This document shows, in pieces, positions 1-6,872 of a DNA stretch of 11,634 nucleotides. Position 1 is the stretch's first letter. Each line of letters starts with the position of its first letter. The notes beneath the pieces were generated by a model that did no database searches, had not been told where the DNA came from, and saw only the letters and a program-made list of their open reading frames with translations. The position numbers were made by a program, and so were the translations under genes. Source of the stretch: Pedobacter sp. UBA2067 (lineage in GTDB: Bacteria > Bacteroidota > Bacteroidia > Sphingobacteriales > Sphingobacteriaceae). The stretch lies in assembly GCA_002333205.1 (NCBI GenBank), contig DDAD01000003.1, positions 50,469 through 62,102 on the forward strand, written 5' to 3'.

Positions 1-240
1 GATATTATTGCGGAACTAAAGAAAGCCAAATTGCTGGTGGTGGAGGGTACATTGTACCCCTTATTAACCCGTTTAAAGAACAACGGTTTGTTGAGCTACA
101 ACTGGGTCGAATCGACCTCCGGGCCCCCGAGAAAGTACTATCTGCTAACTGCTGAAGGAAAAGAAATACTGAATAAACTGGACATCACCTGGATGGAGTT
201 GTCTTACGCTATAGAAACATCAAAACAAACGAAATCATGA
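1..240 (+). CDS. PadR-family transcriptional regulator, 5'-truncated by the window edge
   Basis: The reading frame is open from base 1 to the TGA at 238-240, giving 79 visible codons; about 30 N-terminal residues of a usual ~110-residue PadR protein lie outside the window. The visible part carries the core of the PadR winged helix: GTLYPLLTRLKNNGLL (recognition helix), then the wing with W, S, GPPRKYY and LTAEGKE. PadR proteins are dimeric repressors that usually control an adjacent gene. Here the stop overlaps the start of the PspC-domain gene by 4 bp (ATGA at 237-240), so the two are almost certainly co-transcribed and translationally coupled. The obvious inferred role is control of this membrane-protein operon. 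The inducer is unknown. A TTG at 31 could formally start a shorter protein, but the upstream codons continue the PadR fold, so I treat the gene as truncated by the window rather than starting there. Confidence 0.9.
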   Translation, partial: DIIAELKKAKLLVVEGTLYPLLTRLKNNGLLSYNWVESTSGPPRKYYLLTAEGKEILNKLDITWMELSYAIETSKQTKS

Positions 241-1766
241 AAAAGACGCTCAACATAAATATTGGAAATTCAATCATCTTGATTGAAGAAGACGCTTATG
301 AAATGTTAACAGCATATTTGAATGAGATCAAGTTACACTTTTCAAAGAATGCCGATCATTTCGAAATTGTCACGGATATCGAAAACCGTATTGCGGAGAT
401 GTTTCGCGAGATGCTTGCACAACAGCAAAAGCAAGTGATCGGCATTGATGATGTACATGCTGTCATTGCACAGATGGGTTCTGTGAAGGACTTTGAGTCG
501 GCAGACGAAGCAGAAGAAAGTGGTTATGAAGACACCATTAGTGGGGTTAAGAAACTGTACCGCGATACTGATGAGGCGTATATCGCTGGTGTTTGTTCTG
601 GCTTAAGCCATTATGCAAATGTCGACGCCAAGTGGTTCCGCCTGCTATTTGTAGTTTCCTTGTTCTTTGCCGGTTCCGGTATTCTTGCCTATCTGATCAT
701 GTGGATCCTGATTCCACGTGCTGTTACACGTTCTCAGCGGATGTATATGAAAGGCCAGCCCGTAAATCTGCACGGCTTTATCCGCAACTTTGAAGAGGAG
801 CTTGCCGGAAATCAACTGATCAACCGTTCTCGTGGTTTCTTTGTAGAGCTTGCTGAAGCTTCAGGACGAATCTTTAGAACGCTGGGAAAGACCTTTTTCA
901 AGATTATTGCAGCTTTCATCATCATCTTTGGTACCTGCTTTTTCCTCGGCTTACTGGTTGGCCTTGCCGTGTTCTTTGGCTTCTGGGATGCCAATCCAAG
1001 TGATTACTATCCATTGAATATCGTAAATGATAACTACTTGTCCTCCATGGTGGTTGCATTTTTTGTTGCCCTGGCTGTTCCGGTAATCGCACTTGTGCTT
1101 TTTGCAATTCGTGTTGCTTTTAACACCAGAGCTATAAACCGTACCGTATCCTTTGCCTTGCTTGTCATTTGGTTGGGTGGTGTAATGCTTAGCATATTTT
1201 ACATCACTAAAACCGTCTCCGAGTTTAAAGAAGAAGCAGCATTTACACAGGTTAAAGAGTTGAAGAGATACGATGCCTATACTTTAACACTGGATCGCTC
1301 CAGGTTCTTTTCTAAAGAGGATAGCGTGAAGTACCAGATCAATACCGACAAATACAGGGGTAAGGTGATCCTGAATGATATGGATGATCCTTTTAATCTG
1401 CCGAGGAATGTGCGTTTAAATATCGAAAAAAGCGACAATGACCGTGTGACGCTAACCCAAAATAACAGTTCACATGGACGGAACTTCGAGGTAGCATTAA
1501 GCCATGCACAAAACATCCGTTACGACTTCAGTCAGCAGGATTCTTTGTTAAACTTCAGTCCTTTTCTGCAGCTTAACCGCAATACCAACTGGAGAGATCA
1601 GGAGGTGGAGCTGACGCTTAAAGTTCCTGTAGGGGTTAAGTTGTTCCTGAAGGACGATATGGACCGCCTGAACTTCAGCTTTGATTACTGGTCGTGTGAT
1701 GGTGAAGAAGCCCGTAAGGTTTGGGTAATGACAGAAGAAGGCTTAAAATGTGGAGTGCCTAACTAG
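237..1766 (+). CDS. PspC-domain inner-membrane protein (envelope stress type)
   Basis: A 509-residue membrane protein. Residues 1-90 are a soluble N-terminal region typical of Bacteroidota PspC proteins (starts MKKTLNINIGNSIILIEEDAY). A PspC domain follows at about 104-163, with YRDTDEAYIAGVCSGLSHY, then WFRLLF and the hydrophobic stretch ending in WILIPRA. Further membrane segments lie at roughly 221-249, 269-292 and 303-323. The remaining ~180 residues are polar and beta-rich and probably sit outside the membrane. PspC in enterobacteria belongs to the phage-shock response to membrane damage; whether that role holds here is inference. The start overlaps the stop of the PadR gene (ATGA), an arrangement that suggests PadR-controlled expression. 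No other Psp gene (pspA, pspB) is visible nearby. The gene ends just before a strong hairpin terminator. Confidence 0.9.
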   Translation: MKKTLNINIGNSIILIEEDAYEMLTAYLNEIKLHFSKNADHFEIVTDIENRIAEMFREMLAQQQKQVIGIDDVHAVIAQMGSVKDFESADEAEESGYEDTISGVKKLYRDTDEAYIAGVCSGLSHYANVDAKWFRLLFVVSLFFAGSGILAYLIMWILIPRAVTRSQRMYMKGQPVNLHGFIRNFEEELAGNQLINRSRGFFVELAEASGRIFRTLGKTFFKIIAAFIIIFGTCFFLGLLVGLAVFFGFWDANPSDYYPLNIVNDNYLSSMVVAFFVALAVPVIALVLFAIRVAFNTRAINRTVSFALLVIWLGGVMLSIFYITKTVSEFKEEAAFTQVKELKRYDAYTLTLDRSRFFSKEDSVKYQINTDKYRGKVILNDMDDPFNLPRNVRLNIEKSDNDRVTLTQNNSSHGRNFEVALSHAQNIRYDFSQQDSLLNFSPFLQLNRNTNWRDQEVELTLKVPVGVKLFLKDDMDRLNFSFDYWSCDGEEARKVWVMTEEGLKCGVPN

Positions 1767-1781
1767 GTTCAGCTACTAAAT

Positions 1782-1818
1782 AAAAAAAGGGAAGGTGTCT
1801 AAAACCTTCCCTTTTTTT
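1782..1818. terminator. Bidirectional intrinsic terminator between convergent genes
   Basis: A perfect 15-bp inverted repeat: arm AAAAAAAGGGAAGGT (1782-1796), 7-nt loop (1797-1803), arm ACCTTCCCTTTTTTT (1804-1818). The GC-rich core GGGAAGGT/ACCTTCCC is flanked by A7 on one side and T7 on the other, so either strand yields a stem followed by a U run. It lies between the end of the PspC gene (plus) and the end of the 910-residue gene (minus), exactly where a shared terminator is needed. Confidence 0.92.
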
Positions 1819-1846
1819 ATTGTATTGAAATTACCTTAACGTGGAA

Positions 1847-4579
1847 TTACTTTACGGTGTAACGTAAAATAAACCGGCCGGGGTTACCATTTACATCAAG
1901 TCCTTCAACAATAGCCTTGTAAGTGCCTTTACCATCGGCATTATAAAACTCGAACGAGCTGGTGCCAGTGGTTGCATCGGTTACAACTTTAGGATTCCAG
2001 AATATCGTGCTTCTTAAATCAGTGGTGTTATAGGTTTTTCCAGGCAGATATTTCGGTGCATAGAACTCCCGATCTTTGCTGAATCCTTTTGGTGTAAACT
2101 TCAAGGTGTTGCTTTCCGGAATCATCTTTTTCAGATCAGCAATGCTCATTTTGGTTTTCTCTACCTTCTTCATGTTGATGGAGATCACCCCGTTGCCGCC
2201 GTAGGTTCTGGTTACCGTTCCAATTTCATCCTTAAGGAAGATTTCAACAGACTCGATCTCCGCTGGATTTACGCCATTAATGGAAAACAAATCTACTGGC
2301 GAGCCAGCAAGGAACACTTGTACAGGCACCCGTCTACCCGCGTTATAGTCCCGGGGGATGTAGAAATTGTTTTCGTAGAAAGTTAAGCCGGTGGCCATTG
2401 TTTTCAGGCAGTTGATCAGATCGCGGCAGTTCCCTAGGCGCTCGCCATCAATCTGGTGATCCGCAATCATACTTAAAGTAGATAGTGCAGAGTAATCGTT
2501 GTGCGTAACCTTTTTCACAGGCGCACCCTTAATCACAACCTCCTTCAGGTTGTTCAGGAAACGGTATTGTCGTTTGCTGTTCGCCAGGTAATTGTTCAGG
2601 GTACTGTCAATGTTCTGCAGCTCATCTGGCGCATTCACGTTTTTGGTAATTGCGGCCGCAGGCGATTGATCCAGCATGATCATCATGTTATTGGAGTTCG
2701 CGTTGTACTTTGCGCTGATCACCACTTCTGAAGAATCCGGAATGTTCAGGTTTTTGAAGGTGAACAGTCCTGAAGGGCTGGTAAGAATTTCCTGGGATAT
2801 TGGCTTGTTGGTTACCGTTAGCCTTAAAGCACCCTTCTTCACTGGCATACCGGTGCGATCCCGGAGTGTGCCTGAAATGTCCATCCCTTGCTCCGGATAG
2901 TAGGAGATCGGGTTGTATTTATTAGCCAGGATGTCTTTATACACGAACCTGCGATAGCCTTGAGTCAGTAACAGCACATCGAGATCAGCCACTTTCTTGT
3001 CGTTCATTTTATTGAAGTAATAGTTTGGCTTTTCGATATAGCCCTGAAGGTCGGACGTTAAAAGTAGTGAGCTCAAGATGGTGGTCTCCGCATCATCATT
3101 GAACGGCACTTTCTGCTCATCAATAACGGTTACGGAGAAATTACCTGCTAATTTCTTTGTGGAATCTTGTGCGGTCACCGTCATCTTAACCTTCTGACGT
3201 GGCTTGTAGGTCGCCAGGTCAGTGCTGATTTTCAAGTTCAATGCATCTTTATGCAATACAAATGCGAGGCGTTCTGACACGGGTTCGCCGCTCGCAGAGA
3301 AAAGCGTTAGCTGCACAATACCCGATGGAAACTTGTCTTTCGGAATTTTGGCAGATGTTACCTGATTCTGAAGCATTGTTTGTGCTGCATAATAAACCAC
3401 GTTGTTATGCTGGGCAACCAGGTATAGTGGTTTGCCTTTGTTCGCCTGGAAGTACGGTTCGTTTGCGACAATCTTGACGCCAATTACATCAGCAAGGTTG
3501 TTGGCTACCTGAAGGTTCACACCAGCTGCCTTGGCTGTCGGAATCTGGAACACCTGTTTACTACCATCTTTGAAGGTGATATTTGCTTTGTAGGTTTTTG
3601 AAGGCTCTGGATTCAGATAAAAGGCACCCATGCCCAGATGGCCCGAGGTAATCGCTGTGACTTGATTGCCATCATTGTCGGTTACATTTCCCGTAAAATC
3701 AATACCAAGACCATTAGGCTTTACGGCTTTAACCGCAATCTGGCTTGGTAAGCCGATGTATAGCTCACCACCTTCCGGGAAGAACTGAAGGTCAATGTTC
3801 CCTACTTGCGTTTTAATGTTGAAGCTTGAGCTCAATATTTCCTTGTCGGCCAATACGAGGTCCGTATACAGCTCGCCCGATTTGATAAAGTTTTCTTTCT
3901 TGGTGCTGATCTCTACGTTGAGGAAGCCGTTCTGGTCTGTGGTGCCACGGCCTTTAGCCACAACATCGTAGGAGGAGACCATGCGCCAGTTAACCACTTT
4001 GTTGCTCAGCGGTACTTTTTCGTCATTCCTGAATTGAATGCGCGCAGTAATGGTCTGTGCTTTATCAGACTGGGTGGTGTTATATTTAATATTGGTGAAT
4101 AGTCGTTTGTCTATGGCATCACCAATGGCAATCGTCTTCGTGAAATAGTAATCCTGCGGAAAGTTTAACATCCATACGGTGTAAGCCTTCACGTAATAGT
4201 TACCCTGCTTATAGAGCGTCATATCGAGTGGGATGTGACCGGTAGCAACACTATTGTTTACTGGCAGCTTTAAAGAAGTGACCAGGGAATCTTTTTCGTT
4301 TAACACATCAACGTACACGATCTTGCTCAGGGACGAGGCCAGGTTTTGCTCTGAGGTGAGGTAAGCCTTAAACCAGATGGTGTCTGCAACGCTGTAGTAT
4401 GGTTTGTCAAAATGGAGATAGACCTTTTCTATAGGTTGCGTCTGGGAGAGCCTTTTGGTCTTTTCAAGGATGTTTTGCAGAACAGCAGTGTCTTGTTGTG
4501 GACTTGTTTGTGCAGTCACTGAAAAATGTAAGCCCAGGGTTAGAAAAGTGAGGGCAAATACAATTTTGATATACTTCAT
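1847..4579 (-). CDS. Exported macroglobulin-like protein with carboxypeptidase-regulatory-like and TonB-plug-like domains
   Basis: A 910-residue protein with an N-terminal signal peptide (MKYIKIVFALTFLTLGLHFS, probable cleavage after VTA, about residue 23). Residues ~51-150 resemble the MG2 module of alpha-2-macroglobulins (EKVYLHFDKPYYSVADTIWF). Several further beta-sandwich stretches follow to about 540. A carboxypeptidase-regulatory-like segment lies at ~565-640 (GMDISGTLRDRTGMPVKKG, then SPSGLFTFKNL). A TonB-receptor plug-like segment spans ~690-805 (VPVQVFLAGSPVD, NPAEIESVEIF, YGGNGVISINMKK). The C-terminus (~857-910) again looks macroglobulin-like (FWNPKVVTDATTG, YKAIVEGLD). There is no beta-barrel and no thioester CxEQ motif, so it is neither a transporter nor a classical protease-trapping macroglobulin. 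Such proteins are widespread in Bacteroidota and mostly uncharacterised. An envelope location is inferred. It is transcribed alone, convergent with the PspC gene and divergent from the lipoprotein pair. Confidence 0.85.
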   Translation of the reverse strand: MKYIKIVFALTFLTLGLHFSVTAQTSPQQDTAVLQNILEKTKRLSQTQPIEKVYLHFDKPYYSVADTIWFKAYLTSEQNLASSLSKIVYVDVLNEKDSLVTSLKLPVNNSVATGHIPLDMTLYKQGNYYVKAYTVWMLNFPQDYYFTKTIAIGDAIDKRLFTNIKYNTTQSDKAQTITARIQFRNDEKVPLSNKVVNWRMVSSYDVVAKGRGTTDQNGFLNVEISTKKENFIKSGELYTDLVLADKEILSSSFNIKTQVGNIDLQFFPEGGELYIGLPSQIAVKAVKPNGLGIDFTGNVTDNDGNQVTAITSGHLGMGAFYLNPEPSKTYKANITFKDGSKQVFQIPTAKAAGVNLQVANNLADVIGVKIVANEPYFQANKGKPLYLVAQHNNVVYYAAQTMLQNQVTSAKIPKDKFPSGIVQLTLFSASGEPVSERLAFVLHKDALNLKISTDLATYKPRQKVKMTVTAQDSTKKLAGNFSVTVIDEQKVPFNDDAETTILSSLLLTSDLQGYIEKPNYYFNKMNDKKVADLDVLLLTQGYRRFVYKDILANKYNPISYYPEQGMDISGTLRDRTGMPVKKGALRLTVTNKPISQEILTSPSGLFTFKNLNIPDSSEVVISAKYNANSNNMMIMLDQSPAAAITKNVNAPDELQNIDSTLNNYLANSKRQYRFLNNLKEVVIKGAPVKKVTHNDYSALSTLSMIADHQIDGERLGNCRDLINCLKTMATGLTFYENNFYIPRDYNAGRRVPVQVFLAGSPVDLFSINGVNPAEIESVEIFLKDEIGTVTRTYGGNGVISINMKKVEKTKMSIADLKKMIPESNTLKFTPKGFSKDREFYAPKYLPGKTYNTTDLRSTIFWNPKVVTDATTGTSSFEFYNADGKGTYKAIVEGLDVNGNPGRFILRYTVK

Positions 4580-4711
4580 GGATTCGTTTTAACCTTTTAT
4601 TCTGGCTAATATATTGATTTATAAAAGGTGTAGCCTAATTCGGACGCTTAGTTTAACATAATTTGACAATTTCTCATCCGCGTTTACAGAAATCGAACAT
4701 TTTTATACGAT

Positions 4712-4747
4712 ACTTACCATTTTTAAAACAGTGCTCAGCGGGTAAGT
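4712..4747. repeat. 7-bp inverted repeat upstream of the first lipoprotein gene
   Basis: ACTTACC at 4712-4718 is matched by its complement GGTAAGT at 4741-4747, with a 22-bp spacer. The right half ends 10 bp before the candidate -7 element at 4758. Position and symmetry would suit an operator or a weak RNA stem, but a 7-bp match in a 213-bp AT-rich spacer can occur by chance. Confidence 0.25.
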
Positions 4748-4757
4748 TTCAATAACA

Positions 4758-4765
4758 TAATTTCG
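4758..4765 (+). promoter_or_regulatory. Candidate Bacteroidota -7 promoter element for the first lipoprotein gene
   Basis: TAATTTCG matches the Bacteroidota -7 consensus TAnnTTTG at all but one fixed base. It begins 35 bp before the ATG at 4793. No clear TTTG -33 element is seen at the expected spacing. The paralogous gene downstream has a similar box (TAATTTTA) at exactly the same distance from its ATG, which modestly raises confidence in both. Confidence 0.4.
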
Positions 4766-4792
4766 CGGCTTATTTTAAAATAATTAACGTTT

Positions 4793-5581
4793 ATGAAGGT
4801 AAATTACCTAAAATCATTGTTCGTTGCGGTCCTGGCTGTAACAATCTCCTCCTGCGAAAAAAAGGCTGAAACCATCGAGAACTCCGCTGATCGCCTCGCT
4901 GCAAGTATCACAAACATTGTTTATCCGCTTAACGGAAATGATATGTCAATGAACATTCTTCCGAAGAAAGAAAATTTACCAGATGCAAAACTGACGAAAG
5001 ATGCCAGTTACCTGAAGAACAAGGTTAAGCTAATTGACCTTATCTGTGAAGAGTATCTGGAAGGCACTAAAAAGCTTGATATTTCAAAGTTGAAGGAAGG
5101 TGAATTTAGTAAGCGCATTCGGGCAAATGATCTCACAATAAACTTTTCGCAAGAAATCGGTACTGGCGGGGACGGATTTGTAAAGCTTGATCATGGGCCT
5201 AACAGATGGTGGGCACATTGGAATTATACTCCTTATACGGAATCTGAATATCCTAGCGTTTTGTTCGCTGCAAATAGGAATGGTTCTGTTAATAATACAT
5301 TTGACTTGACCTTTGACAGAAAGCTTACAACATTTGGCTTTGAGGTTGCGCCAAATGGACTCGGTGAAGAATTTGAGGTTTGGGTGAACTATCAGGAAGA
5401 ATCCTGGTATCGTCAGCCCAACATGATAGAAGTGAGACAAACAATCAGTTCACCTTCAGGTGCAAGATTGATCGCCGTGAAATCTCAAATACCTTTTCAG
5501 CGTGTTGCCATTCAAGTAAGAGCTACAACTGGTAAGGCTGGTGTTGCCATTGCCAACATCAGATATGCAGTAGCTAAATAG
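4793..5581 (+). CDS. Uncharacterised lipoprotein, tandem paralogue 1
   Basis: A 262-residue protein with a lipoprotein signal peptide: hydrophobic residues ~8-18, lipobox TISSC, lipidated Cys21. I do not recognise a named family. The protein aligns without any gap to the 262-residue product of the next gene (130 identical positions by hand count). Strongest shared blocks are MS-NILPKK (51-59), TKKLDIS (92-98), WW-HWNY-PYTESEYP-VLFA (139-159), FGFEVAPN (181-188), SSPSGARLIAVKS (219-231) and AIANIRY (252-258). The C-terminal half, with FGFEVAPN followed by PSGARLIAVKS and a closing IANIRY strand, recalls the beta-sandwich 'choice-of-anchor' modules of secreted bacterial proteins; this is a resemblance, not an assignment. 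Location would be the periplasm or outer membrane. The gene has its own spacer upstream and a terminator downstream, so it is probably monocistronic. Confidence 0.85.
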   Translation: MKVNYLKSLFVAVLAVTISSCEKKAETIENSADRLAASITNIVYPLNGNDMSMNILPKKENLPDAKLTKDASYLKNKVKLIDLICEEYLEGTKKLDISKLKEGEFSKRIRANDLTINFSQEIGTGGDGFVKLDHGPNRWWAHWNYTPYTESEYPSVLFAANRNGSVNNTFDLTFDRKLTTFGFEVAPNGLGEEFEVWVNYQEESWYRQPNMIEVRQTISSPSGARLIAVKSQIPFQRVAIQVRATTGKAGVAIANIRYAVAK

Positions 5582-5604
5582 ACCAAATAATTTTTTGACA
5601 TACA

Positions 5605-5635
5605 GGGAGCGTTTCAACAGCGCTCCTTTTTTTTT
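5605..5635 (+). terminator. Intrinsic terminator after the first lipoprotein gene
   Basis: GGAGCG (5606-5611) pairs with CGCTCC (5621-5626), extended by a G-U pair at 5605/5627, with a 9-nt loop, followed directly by a run of nine T (5627-5635). It sits 24 bp after the stop codon, so the two lipoprotein paralogues are likely separate transcription units. Confidence 0.85.
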
Positions 5636-5663
5636 CTAAAGAATCGGGAGTTACATGCATGGT

Positions 5664-5741
5664 ACTTCCCAGTTACTTTCCCAATTATACAACTCCCTGC
5701 ACAATGCTAACCAATTTTAAACTTCCCTGAGTTAGCTCCCC
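5664..5741 (+). repeat. Imperfect ~20-bp direct repeat upstream of the second lipoprotein gene
   Basis: Copy 1 at 5664-5682 reads ACTTCCC-AGTTA-CTTTCCC and copy 2 at 5721-5741 reads ACTTCCC-TG-AGTTA-GCTCCCC, starting 57 bp apart. A related AACTCCC lies between them at 5691-5697, and its complement GGGAGTT is at 5646-5652. Copy 2 ends 9 bp before the candidate -7 element at 5751. The arrangement could be a repeated regulator-binding site; nothing equivalent is obvious upstream of paralogue 1. Confidence 0.35.
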
Positions 5742-5750
5742 TCTTAATAT

Positions 5751-5758
5751 TAATTTTA
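5751..5758 (+). promoter_or_regulatory. Candidate -7 promoter element for the second lipoprotein gene
   Basis: TAATTTTA differs from TAnnTTTG at the last base and begins 35 bp before the ATG at 5786, the same offset as the box before paralogue 1. There is no convincing -33 TTTG. The assignment rests mainly on this shared placement. Confidence 0.35.
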
Positions 5759-5785
5759 TACTTAACCAAAGTAAATCAGTTTAGT

Positions 5786-6574
5786 ATGAAGAAGTATCAT
5801 CTAAATTTCCTGTTGGCATCGGCTTTAACCCTAAGCTTTTCTGCTTGCCAGAAAGATGCAGAAAACCCCATCATAAAATCTGAAAAGAAGATTGCAGCAG
5901 TTTCTAATGTTGTCTTTCCGCTCGACGATAACGAAATGTCGACGAATATCCTTCCCAAGAAGAATAAATTGCCGGATGCAGAACTTGAACTCATTCAGAT
6001 TGATGAAGATGCCAGCGTTAAGGTGATTAACGAGGTATGTGATGAGTATGTAAAACAAACTAAGAAGCTCGATATTTCTAAGGTGGAAGAAGGTGTATTC
6101 GGTAAACAGATCGTCAATGATGATTTTACAGTATTCTTCTCCAGGCGGTTTGGCTCTTCAGGTGAGGGCTTTTTGAAGTTAAACAATGGTCCAAAGGGTT
6201 GGTGGACCCATTGGAATTACATGCCATATACGGAATCTGAGTACCCGAACGTTCTTTTTGCTTCAGATGCTTCAGGTAGGCCCCTGAATGAATTTGACTT
6301 AGCATTTGACGAAGACCTCACCATGTTTGGGTTTGAAGTTGCCCCAAATGCTACTGGTAAAGACATCAAAATTTATCTAACCTTTCATCAATTTGAAGAA
6401 TATAGGGATCCTCCATTGTTCTTTGTGTATCAAACGGTGAGCTCACCTTCAGGTGCAAGATTAATCGCGGTAAAATCAGATGCCCCATTCCGGAGAGTCA
6501 CTATGGGTGTAAGTACCCAGGATATTGAGCCCGGGATTGCTATTGCGAATATCAGATATAAACTGGCCAAGTAG
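5786..6574 (+). CDS. Uncharacterised lipoprotein, tandem paralogue 2
   Basis: A 262-residue lipoprotein: hydrophobic signal to ~20, lipobox FSAC, lipidated Cys21 (the same position as in paralogue 1). It is collinear with the preceding gene product over its whole length without gaps, about 50 % identical. Conservation is lowest in the signal peptide, residues 31-40, 71-80 and 191-210. It is highest in the WW-HWNY-PYTESEYP block (139-154), FGFEVAPN (181-188) and SSPSGARLIAVKS (219-231). This points to an old duplication, with a maintained fold and a diverged surface loop near 191-210 that may set ligand preference. Function is unknown; no catalytic motif is recognised. The gene has its own upstream region and is followed after about 46 bp by a large hairpin, so it is likely expressed alone and separately from the glycanase operon. 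Confidence 0.85.
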   Translation: MKKYHLNFLLASALTLSFSACQKDAENPIIKSEKKIAAVSNVVFPLDDNEMSTNILPKKNKLPDAELELIQIDEDASVKVINEVCDEYVKQTKKLDISKVEEGVFGKQIVNDDFTVFFSRRFGSSGEGFLKLNNGPKGWWTHWNYMPYTESEYPNVLFASDASGRPLNEFDLAFDEDLTMFGFEVAPNATGKDIKIYLTFHQFEEYRDPPLFFVYQTVSSPSGARLIAVKSDAPFRRVTMGVSTQDIEPGIAIANIRYKLAK

Positions 6575-6620
6575 GGAAGGCAAATTGCTTTGAATTAAAT
6601 GCAGTTCAAACACTGATAAC

Positions 6621-6683
6621 ACGCACACCAAACCCAGACTAAACACACATGCTATGTGCGCTTGGTCTGGGTTTGGTGTGCGT
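6621..6683. repeat. Near-perfect 63-nt hairpin, REP-like
   Basis: CGCACACCAAACCCAGAC (6622-6639) is the exact reverse complement of 6665-6682. Outside it 6621/6683 also pair. Inside, pairing continues with a G-U pair and two mismatches down to a 3-nt GCT loop (6651-6653). The left arm is almost pure C/A and the right arm almost pure G/T. There is no T run after either arm, so it is not a standard intrinsic terminator, though it could stabilise the 3' end of the lipoprotein mRNA. The right arm is made of 11-bp repeat units listed separately. Confidence 0.8.
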
Positions 6684-6704
6684 TTGGTGTGGGTCAGGTG
6701 TGCG
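6661..6704 (+). repeat. Tandem 11-bp G/T-rich repeats, four units
   Basis: Consecutive 11-mers: CTTGGTCTGGG (6661-6671), TTTGGTGTGCG (6672-6682), TTTGGTGTGGG (6683-6693), TCAGGTGTGCG (6694-6704). The ends alternate GGG/GCG, giving a 22-bp higher-order period. A degenerate unit ending TGTGCG precedes them (6650-6660). The minus strand of the left hairpin arm carries two more units. Just downstream, GTCTTGTCC occurs twice (6719-6727, 6730-6738), again 11 bp apart. The GG/GGG runs in 6664-6698 could allow a two-tier G-quadruplex, which is speculative. Confidence 0.75.
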
Positions 6705-6872
6705 TTTGACCTGAAGCTGTCTTGTCCTTGTCTTGTCCTAATCCTTATCACGGGCTTCTGAAGCAGCGACTTAGCTGTAACTTTTGTTTTACGGTTTGAA
6801 CGATACGCTGCTGCAAACCCTTATATTGCATTGGTGAGCCATACAAGTCCTTAATCTTAGCCAAATAAGCCC
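6705..6872. other. Leader region of the GH16-GH88-DUF4861-kduI operon
   Basis: Non-coding as far as I can see. It must hold the operon promoter. The best -7 candidate is TATATTGC at 6822-6829, a weak match to TAnnTTTG, with a TTTG at 6795-6798 that is 23 bp upstream (slightly longer than the usual 19-21). A short stem TCAGGT/ACCTGA (6694-6699 with 6709-6714) lies at the border with the repeat array. No riboswitch is recognised and no regulator gene adjoins it. Confidence 0.4.

Noticed and set aside
1847..4579. TonB-dependent transporter (SusC-like)
   Set aside because: A plug-like region is present but no beta-barrel follows; the protein ends about 100 residues later, and there is no SusD neighbour.
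5084..5440. Minus-strand open frame of 118 codons within lipoprotein paralogue 1
   Set aside because: Antisense shadow; the plus-strand gene is supported by its gap-free paralogue, and paralogue 2 has no matching antisense frame.
6621..6683. Intrinsic terminator for paralogue 2
   Set aside because: The stem is strong but is not followed by a T run on either strand; I keep it as a repeat with only a possible effect on mRNA ends.
6621..6738. CRISPR-like array
   Set aside because: The 11-bp units are directly tandem without spacers and there is no cas gene, so this is a simple tandem/palindromic repeat.
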